A stretch of DNA of 64,000 nt, taken from assembly GCA_019637915.1 (NCBI GenBank), contig JAHBUV010000001.1, positions 310,001 through 374,000 of the forward strand, written 5' to 3'. The notes under the pieces were generated by a model that worked only from the letters and a program-made list of their open reading frames with translations, did no database searches and had not been told where the DNA came from. The position numbers and the translations under genes are program-made. This document shows, in pieces, positions 57,304-64,000 of this stretch. Numbering within the stretch: the stretch's first letter is position 1; every line of letters starts with the position of its first letter. Origin of the DNA: Pseudobdellovibrionaceae bacterium (GTDB taxonomy: Bacteria; Bdellovibrionota; Bdellovibrionia; Bdellovibrionales; Bdellovibrionaceae).

Positions 57304-58344
57304 ATGAGAGTTTTCCTTTTCCTTCTGTTTTTCCCCCTCGTCTCCACGGCCTTCGAGAACGTGCAGTTCTCCGGCGCCGTCGATCTGGTGCAACCGGGGA
57401 CGGAAACGCCCGCCGACAACAAGCTCGGCGTGCGCGGCATGGAGCTGATGTTCTATGGTCCCCTGGACCCGATCTTCGATGCGGTTTTGAACGTCGCCGG
57501 CCATCCCCACGAGGGCGGCGAATTCGAATTTGAATTGCACGAGGCCTTGATCCGCTCCTCGAAACTGGTCGACCGCATGAATTTCAAGCTGGGAAAATTC
57601 TTTCTCGGCGTCGGCCGCCTGAACCAGACCCATCAGCACGATTGGCCTTTCATTCAGGCGCCGCTTTATCACACGAAATTTTTCGCCGCCGAAGGCGTCG
57701 CCGACGAGGGCTTCGAGACGAGCCGGCTGTGGGGGCAAGAGACGCCGCTGGACACCACGCTCGGCGTGACCAATGGTTACGTGTACGGCCACGCCCACGA
57801 CGGCGGCGAGCGCCCGCCCCATCCGCTGGTTTATCTGCGCCAGGGAATTTCCGGTGAAACCGAAAGTGGTCCGGCCTGGAGCCTGGGATTGAACGGCCTG
57901 CAACGCACGAGCGCGCAGCAGGAACGAACCCGGCTGTGGGGACTTGATTTCGTCCTGAAACATCGCGAGGGCGCTTTGCTGAAGCACCTCTTTCAAGCGG
58001 AGCTGTGGAATCGCGAGCGCCAGTCCCCGGACGTGGACGCCCTGCGGGACACGGGTTTTTACGCTTTCTACCAACGCGGCCTGAATACATCCTGGGCGGC
58101 TGGCCTGCGCGTGGACGGCTACAGCGACCACAACAAGCGCTTCGTGACCACCGGGGAACTGCGCCGGGATTTCGATTACGCCCTGGTGCCGCAGGTGACC
58201 TGGCGCTCGAGCGAGTTCGCGACCTTCCGCGCCGCCTACACGCGCGCCGTCGACACCACGCAAGGGGACGATGACAAAACCGAACAGCGACTGGATTTTC
58301 AAATCGTTTACCTGATGGGAGCACATCCGGCCCATGAATTCTAA
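57304..58344 (+). CDS. Outer-membrane porin of the zinc operon
   Basis: A 346-residue exported beta-barrel: signal peptide MRVFLFLLFFPLVSTAF, then strands with alternating hydrophobic residues and an aromatic C-terminal part (LDFQIVYLMG). Internal segments such as MNFKLGKFFLGVGRLNQTHQ and a His-rich loop VYGHAHDGGERPPHPLVY stand out. OprO/OprP-like phosphate porins have a related layout; this one is likely a zinc-induced channel because of the operon. The last 11 bases overlap the znuA start. The His-rich loop suggests metal binding. Confidence 0.75.
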   Translation: MRVFLFLLFFPLVSTAFENVQFSGAVDLVQPGTETPADNKLGVRGMELMFYGPLDPIFDAVLNVAGHPHEGGEFEFELHEALIRSSKLVDRMNFKLGKFFLGVGRLNQTHQHDWPFIQAPLYHTKFFAAEGVADEGFETSRLWGQETPLDTTLGVTNGYVYGHAHDGGERPPHPLVYLRQGISGETESGPAWSLGLNGLQRTSAQQERTRLWGLDFVLKHREGALLKHLFQAELWNRERQSPDVDALRDTGFYAFYQRGLNTSWAAGLRVDGYSDHNKRFVTTGELRRDFDYALVPQVTWRSSEFATFRAAYTRAVDTTQGDDDKTEQRLDFQIVYLMGAHPAHEF

Positions 58345-59233
58345 AATCCTTTTTTTCTGCATTTGCTTGTTTTCCCCCTTCGCGACGGCGCTCACCGTCG
58401 TCACGACCCTGCCGGAGTTCGCGGAAATCGCGCGCGAGATCGCGCCCCAGGCCCGGGTGGAAAGCCTGCTCGTCGGCGGCGAGGATCCCCATTTCCTCGA
58501 CGCCCGTCCGGCCTTGATTCTGAAAACCTCCAAAGCGGACGTGGTGATCAGCAACGGCCTGGATCTGGAGGTGGGCTGGTTGCCGAAGGTTCTGTCCAAA
58601 GCCGGCATCGCCGACCTGCAACCCGGTGGACGCGGGTTTTGCGAGGCCGGCCAGGGCATCGAGGTCCTCGACAAACCCTCGGGGCCCGTCGATCGCTCCA
58701 TGGGGGACGTGCACCCGGCGGGAAATCCGCATTACACCCTGAGCCCCGCCCATCTCGTGCAGGCCGCCCGCTTCATCAAAGACTGCCTGGTGCGGGTCGA
58801 TCCGGCCCAGGCGGACGCTTACGAAAAAGGCCTGGCGTCCTTCACGGCCCGCATGAACGCCTTGGAAAAAAGCCTGCGCGAGACCTTGAAACCCGTCACC
58901 GGGGATGAAGCCCGCAACCGGCTGTTCGAGTATCATCGCGAACTCGCGTATTTCGCGAAGAGCTTCGACCTCCACGTCCTGGGCAGCGTCGAGGAAAAAC
59001 CGGGTCTGCCGCCCTCGGCGGCGCGACTGTCGCGCGTGGCCGAGGACCTGAAATCCCGAAAAGTCCGTTTGGTGCTGGCCTCGCGCCTGCATCCCGAGTC
59101 CCAGCTCAAAAAAATCCAGGATCTTTCCGGCGTTCCCTTTCGCCAGACGGACTTCATGGCCGGCAAGTCGCGCTCGGTGGAAGACACCCTGCGCGCTCTC
59201 ACCCAAGCCATCGTGGACGGGACGGCGAAGTGA
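58334..59233 (+). CDS. znuA: Zinc ABC transporter substrate-binding protein
   Basis: Periplasmic TroA/ZnuA-type protein, 299 residues, with signal peptide LFFCICLFSPFATALT. Likely zinc ligands: His in GGEDPHFLDARP near residue 53, His in PAGNPHYTLSPAHLV near 137, and His in YHRELAYFAKSFDLHVLG near 200, with Asp in the final domain (RQTDFMAGK). The His-rich charged loop found in many ZnuA proteins is missing. TTDxE-type Mn/Fe specificity cannot be excluded, but Zur-like regulator and Cys/His proteins favour zinc. It overlaps the porin gene and is followed by znuC. Confidence 0.85.
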   Translation: MNSKILFFCICLFSPFATALTVVTTLPEFAEIAREIAPQARVESLLVGGEDPHFLDARPALILKTSKADVVISNGLDLEVGWLPKVLSKAGIADLQPGGRGFCEAGQGIEVLDKPSGPVDRSMGDVHPAGNPHYTLSPAHLVQAARFIKDCLVRVDPAQADAYEKGLASFTARMNALEKSLRETLKPVTGDEARNRLFEYHRELAYFAKSFDLHVLGSVEEKPGLPPSAARLSRVAEDLKSRKVRLVLASRLHPESQLKKIQDLSGVPFRQTDFMAGKSRSVEDTLRALTQAIVDGTAK

Positions 59234-59790
59234 TTCTGGAAACCCGCGCCTTGAGTTTTTCCCGCGGCGGACGCGCCTTGCTGCGCGATCTCGATCTGCG
59301 CTTGCAGGCCGGCGATGTGCTCCGCCTCCTCGGCCCGAACGGCAGCGGCAAAACGAGCTTGTCACAGATCCTGTCGGGTCACTCGCGGGATCACCAGGGG
59401 CAGGTGCAACGGGGTTTTCAGCGCCACGAAGTTTTTCTGCTGCCCCAAGGCGGCGGCCGCGATTTCGAAATCCCCTTTCAGCTGCGCGAGATCCTCTCTG
59501 AAAAAGCCCGCCGGCACCCTTTGCTCAAGAACGTGCCCTTGAACCGCCTGTGGAACGAGGCCAGCGGGGGCGAGCGGCAGAAGATTCTCCTCACCCGCGC
59601 CCTGGATGAGGGCGCGAAGCTCATCATTCTGGACGAGCCTTCGCACCATCTGGATCAAAGATCCCGTCAGGATCTGGAGGACATCCTGGGCCGCTGGAAC
59701 GAGATCGCGCCCCAGTCGGTCCTCATCCTGATCGACCACGTTCTGCGGGAGGATCCCCGCTGGCAGAGCCTGCGGCTGGGGGATGCGTGA
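59230..59790 (+). CDS. znuC: Zinc ABC transporter ATP-binding protein
   Basis: ABC ATPase of 186 residues: Walker A LLGPNGSGKTSLSQIL near residue 36, signature NEASGGERQKILLTRALD, Walker B LIILDEPSHHLD, switch His in LILIDHVLRED. It is about 50 residues shorter than ZnuC (about 240) and lacks the C-terminal zinc-responsive tail. The GTG at 59230 overlaps the znuA stop. Q loop is LLPQGGG. Works with the permease encoded next. Confidence 0.85.
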   Translation: MILETRALSFSRGGRALLRDLDLRLQAGDVLRLLGPNGSGKTSLSQILSGHSRDHQGQVQRGFQRHEVFLLPQGGGRDFEIPFQLREILSEKARRHPLLKNVPLNRLWNEASGGERQKILLTRALDEGAKLIILDEPSHHLDQRSRQDLEDILGRWNEIAPQSVLILIDHVLREDPRWQSLRLGDA

Positions 59791-60575
59791 GCGTCGCCCT
59801 CCTGACCTTCTGGCCGAATCTGCTGCTGCTTCTGGTGACGGGCCCCGCGCTCGCGCTGACGGGGGCGCAGGTTTCGGCGCGCGGGCGCTTGCTCGCGGTC
59901 TTCACTTTGTCGCAAGCGGCTTTGTTGATCTCACTCCTGTTCGCGAAATTCCTTGAATCCGTTCCGGAAAATCTCGTGGTGCTGGCCACCGCTTTGGCCG
60001 TGGCGTTGTTCGATCGTTTGCGCGGTAACAAAAAAGAAGACCAGCTGGAAGAGCTCAGCATGGGTTTGATCCTCCTGCTCGCGGCCGGCGGAGTTCTCGC
60101 CCTGTCGCCGGATCTGGAGTCACGAAGAGCCGCCGGGTTTTTCGGGGATCCGAGTCTGCTCTCGTCCCTCGATTGCCTGTGGGTGGGGGCGCTGTTCCTG
60201 GTGGCCGCGGCCCTGCTTTGGTTCGGCCGCCACCGCTGGCTGCGCCGGGCTTTCGATCAAAGCCTGAGTCGCGGTCGCGATCGCGCTTCGCAAGCTGAAA
60301 ACACCGCCCTGGCGTTGATCCTGTCGGTGGCCGTCGTGAAATTGGGCCTGGCTTTCAGCATTTTGACCCTCACCTTGCCGGTGTTTTTCGCGCGCCGGGC
60401 GCGGTCTTTCCGCGCCCATCAAGGCTTTCTCGTTCTCGGTGCGGCCCTCGCCGCGGGAGGCGGATTCCTGCTCTCCTTGAGCCTGGAAAACATCCCGTCG
60501 GTCTATGTGATCGGCGCCGCCCTGACCGCCCTGGGTTTGGCGTGGGCGGGTTTTCAAACCCGCCGTCACGGCTGA
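59787..60575 (+). CDS. znuB: Zinc ABC transporter permease
   Basis: ABC-3 family permease, 262 residues with about eight membrane helices (LLLLLVTGPALALTGAQVSA, LILLLAAGGVLALSPDLES, LALILSVAVVKLGLAFSILT, VYVIGAALTALGLAWAGF). Sequence is divergent from model ZnuB, but position after the ATPase with overlapping start (GTG 59787) and the hydrophobic layout make the role clear. Last gene of the zinc operon. Confidence 0.8.
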   Translation: MSVALLTFWPNLLLLLVTGPALALTGAQVSARGRLLAVFTLSQAALLISLLFAKFLESVPENLVVLATALAVALFDRLRGNKKEDQLEELSMGLILLLAAGGVLALSPDLESRRAAGFFGDPSLLSSLDCLWVGALFLVAAALLWFGRHRWLRRAFDQSLSRGRDRASQAENTALALILSVAVVKLGLAFSILTLTLPVFFARRARSFRAHQGFLVLGAALAAGGGFLLSLSLENIPSVYVIGAALTALGLAWAGFQTRRHG

Positions 60576-60671
60576 TCAAGCGCCCCACTTTGTCGATCGA
60601 CCATTCTTTCGACAGCTGGGAAGGCGTTTTTCATTCGCCAAGGCTGGCCCCGATCCTGCTCGGTGGGCAGC

Positions 60672-60938
60672 ATGGCCAAAATCATGTCCTTTCCGTCAAC
60701 ACGCCGCCTTTTCGCCCTCGGGCTCACCTCTTCCCTCCTGGCTCTGCCCGGGATGGCCCTGGCGCAGGAAGGACCGACGCCCGCCCAGCTGCAGGAGCAG
60801 GCCAACCGGCTCGCCCGTCTCATTGAATCCCGGGTGAAGAGCCTTGACCGCGACATCGTGACGTTCAGTTATTATTACGGCCGTGAGGAAACGGAGTCCC
60901 GGATCAACACCCTCGCGATTGAAGGACGTCTGACATGA
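60672..60938 (+). CDS. Short exported paralogue of the following gene's N-terminus
   Basis: An 88-residue exported protein: signal RRLFALGLTSSLLALPGMAL, then QEQANRLARLIESRVKSLDR and DIVTFSYYYGREETESR. This second part is clearly homologous to the N-terminus of the next gene (QVIAPRVKRVERELITFSYY), but ends where that protein continues for 450 residues. It is a partial duplication or truncated copy. The stop overlaps the next ATG (ATGA at 60935), so it is translated in coupling with it. Function unknown. Confidence 0.65.
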   Translation: MAKIMSFPSTRRLFALGLTSSLLALPGMALAQEGPTPAQLQEQANRLARLIESRVKSLDRDIVTFSYYYGREETESRINTLAIEGRLT

Positions 60939-62554
60939 CGAAGACCGAAAGCTTGAAAACAGCCCTTGCCCTGATGCTGCTCGGACTCAGCTCCGCGGCT
61001 TTCGCCCAAAATCCGGTCACGGCCGCCCCTCTTTCGGAAGTCCAGTTCCAGCGACAGGTCCAGCGCTTGTCGCAAGTTATCGCCCCCCGGGTGAAACGCG
61101 TCGAGCGGGAGCTGATCACTTTCAGCTACTACAGCTTCAATCCGGAATTCGATCAGCGTCTTCGCACTCTCACGGATGCGCAGAAAACGATTTTGCGTAA
61201 ACCCCTCATTTTCTCGGACCCCTCTCATTATACCCATGACATGATGGCGGGTCCCGGCCTCTATGTCGCCACGGACCCTTACGCCAGCCGTGGTTATGGC
61301 GGGGAAAAAAATCCCAGCTTGTACGTGCTCACGCTCAAAAAAAATGGCCTCCTTCTCGATGTGCGGGGCGAGAATGGGACGCAGGAGAAATCCGCTCTTG
61401 AGGAGATCCACGAGCAAATGGCTTGCCTCACGGACAACAATGTCGCCCAAAGGATTTCTTTTGGCTATGCGGTGAACGTCATCACCCATTTCCGCGATAG
61501 TTTGAACCAGGACTGCCGACGGTTGATCATCCAATCGCTTCAACAACTGCATGTCGGTGGAATCCTCTACGACTACACTTCGTCCAACTCCCTTCCCCAC
61601 TGCCTCAACACGCGGGCGGAAGCCATCAACATCATCGATCCGAACGCGATCGACGCGGACGTTTTAGCCTATTACAGCGACACCAAAAAAATCGAGGGGA
61701 ACAAGCCTCTGACGGCCTATGTCCGTCATCTCTACCAGGAAGCCAGTGAGGATTACGAGCTCTTTGGTTATCTCAAAGACATGGCGATGCCGGCTGTTTT
61801 AGCCGAAGAGTCAACGGCCTATCCCCTCTACAAACATTGGAAGAGGAAAAAGATTTTCAAATGCGGCCCTCTGACGCAGCTCGAAAAATCATCCGACGAG
61901 TTTGAACCTTTGCACAAAACACTGCGCCTCACCTACCAGAGCAAAGAAAGACACCGCCTGTTGGCCCGATTTCGTTTGTCTCTCGAACGCCGCTTCCCCG
62001 ATTCCATCAACACCTTGGCGGATGCGCCGGGGCGTTTAAAGGAAATCGAGGAGATGGAGTATCTGGCCTCCGGCGGCCCGGCGGATCTGTCAGGACTCGC
62101 GTCATGGCAAAAAGCCAAAGATCTTCTCGTGCGGGATCAGGACGATGAGCAGAACATCGCCCAGAGCGCGGCCTTATTGGGTGAAAATCCTCCGCATGGT
62201 CCCAGCAGACAGGAGGCGGATCAAGCCACGCTTCGAATTCTCTCTTCCTCGCCCGATCAAAACCGCTCTCGTCCGGGTCTGATTCCTTTTCAGCTCAGCC
62301 GGATTCAGGCTTATGGCCCCCGACTCACGAGGCTCCAAGCCAATATGATCATCCTTGATTTTGGCGGCGCGCCTTTGCTCACCGCGCGCCTGCCCCTGGA
62401 CCCGCACGGCGAAGAAAAAGAACTCTCGCGACAAAACGACGAGATCTTCCAAAAAATCCTGCGGTCATGCCTGACGATTTACAACGATCCCGGGATCAGC
62501 AACGAGGAGATCCAGGCCGGCCCCTGCGCTTACCGGCCCCTCCCTGGACGATGA
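60935..62554 (+). CDS. Large exported protein with possible ADP-ribosyltransferase-like motif
   Basis: A 539-residue exported protein (signal LKTALALMLLGLSSAAFA). Near residue 100-135 it has AGPGLYVATDPYASRGYGG, then PSLYVLTLKKNGLLLDVRG, the G-x-Y-(A/F)-x-x-x-P pattern and following strand seen in ADP-ribosyltransferase-fold proteins (RES, Tox-ART). Later ETxE-type acid residues cannot be assigned. The rest is unrecognised: a His/Cys-containing middle (SSNSLPHCLNTRAEAINIID) and an all-beta end. Overlaps the short paralogue by ATGA. If the motif is real it is a candidate exported toxin; otherwise only an unknown secreted protein. Confidence 0.65.
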   Translation: MTKTESLKTALALMLLGLSSAAFAQNPVTAAPLSEVQFQRQVQRLSQVIAPRVKRVERELITFSYYSFNPEFDQRLRTLTDAQKTILRKPLIFSDPSHYTHDMMAGPGLYVATDPYASRGYGGEKNPSLYVLTLKKNGLLLDVRGENGTQEKSALEEIHEQMACLTDNNVAQRISFGYAVNVITHFRDSLNQDCRRLIIQSLQQLHVGGILYDYTSSNSLPHCLNTRAEAINIIDPNAIDADVLAYYSDTKKIEGNKPLTAYVRHLYQEASEDYELFGYLKDMAMPAVLAEESTAYPLYKHWKRKKIFKCGPLTQLEKSSDEFEPLHKTLRLTYQSKERHRLLARFRLSLERRFPDSINTLADAPGRLKEIEEMEYLASGGPADLSGLASWQKAKDLLVRDQDDEQNIAQSAALLGENPPHGPSRQEADQATLRILSSSPDQNRSRPGLIPFQLSRIQAYGPRLTRLQANMIILDFGGAPLLTARLPLDPHGEEKELSRQNDEIFQKILRSCLTIYNDPGISNEEIQAGPCAYRPLPGR

Positions 62555-62601
62555 ACAATTCGTCATGTGCCAGGATGGCGCGGGCCCTCTACAATCATGC
62601 C

Positions 62602-63075
62602 ATGGCGGAGAGAGATGAAAACCCCGGTGAACGTTTGGTGCGAGTGTTCAACAGCCTGGCTCCAGGTCAGATGGATGTCTTGGACAAGCTCTATTCCCCG
62701 ATCATCGAATTCCGGGATCCTCGGCACGAATTCCACAACCTCAAAGACCTGAAGGAATTCCTGCACAATCAATATCAGCACGTGCAGAGCTGTCATTTCG
62801 AGCCAAGCAAATTCGTGCATGCCGGTTTCACCACCGTGGTGGAATGGACGATGGCCCTGAAGCACCGCTACCTGAACCTCGGTCAGGAGATCACTCTGAA
62901 GGGCGTCAGCGTCGTCACGGAAGACCCGATCAGCCGGCTGATCATCGAGCACCGGGATTATTTCGATGTCAGCGCCCTGGTGCTGAAGAGCATCCCCGGC
63001 ATGGATTTCCTGAAGAAATCCTTCCGCAAACTCGAGGAATTCGAAAAGTCTTTCTCGTCCCGAACCAAATCCTGA
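62602..63075 (+). CDS. SnoaL/NTF2-like protein
   Basis: A 157-residue cytosolic protein of the nuclear-transport-factor-2-like fold: GERLVRVFNSLAPGQMDVLD, YSPIIEFRDPRHEFHNLKDL, TTVVEWTMALKHRYLNLGQE, LIIEHRDYFDVSALVLKSIP. Proteins with this layout (SnoaL-like, PF12680) are found beside steroid or polyketide enzymes but also alone, as here. The ATG at 62602 is preferred; several earlier in-frame ATGs exist (62551, 62572) without strong ribosome sites. The stop codon lies inside the 31-bp inverted repeat. Confidence 0.8.
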   Translation: MAERDENPGERLVRVFNSLAPGQMDVLDKLYSPIIEFRDPRHEFHNLKDLKEFLHNQYQHVQSCHFEPSKFVHAGFTTVVEWTMALKHRYLNLGQEITLKGVSVVTEDPISRLIIEHRDYFDVSALVLKSIPGMDFLKKSFRKLEEFEKSFSSRTKS

Positions 63076-63183
63076 AGGTACCGCCTACTTTCTGGTATCC
63101 CGCCGCATCATCAACAGCCTCTTTCATCGATGGCTTGTGGTTATGACACGTAGGGATACCAGAAAGTAGGCGGTACCTTCAGG
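63071..63183. repeat. 31-bp perfect inverted repeat at convergent gene ends
   Basis: Arms 63071-63101 and 63153-63183 are perfect reverse complements separated by 51 bases. Each arm begins CCTGAAGGTACCGCC and includes the TGA stop codon of the gene entering from its side. The RNA could form a large hairpin at the end of both transcripts. Confidence 0.9.
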
Positions 63184-64000
63184 CGAGGCCTTCGTTGCCG
63201 ACTTCGGTGAAGGCGCGGCGGATTTCTTCGCGGTTTTGCTGGCGCTTTTGGATGCGGCTGAAGAGCTCGTAGACCGAGGGCACGACGTAGATCGTCAGGA
63301 AGGTCGAGACCGTGACGCCACCGATGATGGAGACCGCCATGGGCACGCCCGTCTCCGAACCCGCGCCCAAAGACAAGGCCGGCGGGATGGCGGCCGTGAT
63401 GCAGGCGAAGGACGTCATCAGGATCGGACGCAAGCGCACGGGGCAAGCCTCGAGCAAAGCCTTTTTCACGTCCTTCTCGCCGCGATCGCGCACGGCATTG
63501 GTGAAATCGACGAGCAGGATGGAATTCTTTTTGACGATGCCCATGAGCAGGATCAAGCCGATCATCGAATAAATGTTCAGCGACTGGTTGGTGATCAAGA
63601 GCGCCAGGAAGGCCCCGCTCACGCTGAACGGCAAAGCGATCAGCACCGAGATCGGATCGATGAAGGAATTGAACTGCGTGCCCAGCACCATGAAGGCCAC
63701 GAAAATCCCCAACACGAGGGCGAAGATCAGGCTCTCGAAGGACTCCTTGAAGGTCTGCGCGCTGCCGCTCAAAACCAGGCGGTAACCCGGCGGCAGGTCT
63801 TTTTCCTTCGACTCGATGAAGTTGATCGCCTCCTGCTGCGAATGCCCCGGAGCCGGATTGGCGAACACGGAGATGGCCCGCTGCCGGTCGATGCGGGTGA
63901 TGGACTGCATGGCGGGCTGGATGCTCTCCACCGTCACGTCGCGCATGGGCACGAGGTTGTTGCGCTGATTGTTGACCTTGAGGTCCCGCAAGGTCTTCAG
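63179..64000 (-). CDS. RND multidrug efflux permease (C-terminal part)
   Basis: The last 273 codons of an AcrB/HAE-type RND permease. Seen: a periplasmic stretch (QQEAINFIESKEKDLPPGYR), then five or six helices with ALVLGIFVAFMVLGTQFNSF, IDPISVLIALPFSVSGAFLA, LNIYSMIGLILLMGIVKKNS (the proton-relay helix region), VRLRPILMTSFACITAAIPP, and a hydrophilic tail. The gene extends beyond base 64000. It is convergent with the SnoaL-like gene, and its stop lies in the right arm of the 31-bp repeat. Substrate unknown. Confidence 0.9.
   Translation of the reverse strand: MKTLRDLKVNNQRNNLVPMRDVTVESIQPAMQSITRIDRQRAISVFANPAPGHSQQEAINFIESKEKDLPPGYRLVLSGSAQTFKESFESLIFALVLGIFVAFMVLGTQFNSFIDPISVLIALPFSVSGAFLALLITNQSLNIYSMIGLILLMGIVKKNSILLVDFTNAVRDRGEKDVKKALLEACPVRLRPILMTSFACITAAIPPALSLGAGSETGVPMAVSIIGGVTVSTFLTIYVVPSVYELFSRIQKRQQNREEIRRAFTEVGNEGLA

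Overview
The window is a high-G+C chromosomal segment (roughly 60-65% G+C by eye over most of its length). It comes from a Gram-negative, double-membrane bacterium: it encodes a TolC-like channel, RND and MacAB efflux, many signal peptides and lipoboxes, OmpA and porin proteins, FadE and a quinol NO reductase. The gene mix (RNase Y beside an OmpA lipoprotein, Cys/Tyr-repeat lipoproteins, a PilZ-rich cyclase, HTTM proteins, many unrecognised exported proteins) fits the Bdellovibrionota/Oligoflexia or a neighbouring deltaproteobacterial group. That placement is an inference; no rRNA gene is present to test it.

Layout. 1-13.6 kb is ordinary chromosome: the 5' part of lon, a translationally coupled tolC-like/macA/macB operon, an SDR protein, a baeRF-like host-attachment protein, a TauE/DUF1634 pair, an OmpR/histidine-kinase pair and small exported proteins. 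At 13.75 kb an initiator tRNA gene has its last 27 bases plus five flanking bases repeated at 17.06 kb. The repeats enclose a 3.27-kb islet with a MNT nucleotidyltransferase, a broken HEPN gene and an apparently exported AAA+/M41 protease fusion. 17-28.5 kb holds housekeeping genes (trpS, mpg, arfB), a MarR regulator with a perfect 20-bp palindrome, an HTTM operon and a histidine-kinase pseudogene.

28.5-37.4 kb is a signalling region of falling G+C. A 1180-residue PilZ/acyltransferase/GAF/cyclase fusion is coupled to a haem-oxygenase-like protein and lies next to a protein with two cyclic-nucleotide domains. Upstream, a visibly AT-rich four-gene overlapping operon encodes a small Ser-rich protein, a peptide-type solute-binding protein, a YcaO-like enzyme and a histidine kinase. 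37.4-46.9 kb returns to rny, an OmpA lipoprotein, a Tat-exported flavoprotein, fadE and mutM, plus an acquired winged-helix/nucleotidyltransferase pair with an operator-like repeat.

46.9-64 kb contains an exported transglutaminase-like protein paired with an exported SelO-like kinase-fold protein. Next comes qNOR, whose reading frame has lost its stop and runs antisense through the neighbouring gene. A Fur-family regulator (probable Zur) then faces a seven-gene zinc operon: two paralogous Cys/His-rich periplasmic proteins, a lipoprotein, a porin and ZnuA-C-B. Last are an exported protein with an ADP-ribosyltransferase-like motif, a 31-bp perfect inverted repeat that carries the stop codons of two convergent genes, and the 3' part of an RND pump.

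The best candidates for undescribed biology are the YcaO/solute-binding/kinase operon, the exported SelO-like/transglutaminase-like pair, the tRNA islet with the exported AAA-M41 protein, and the zinc operon with its paralogous Cys/His proteins.
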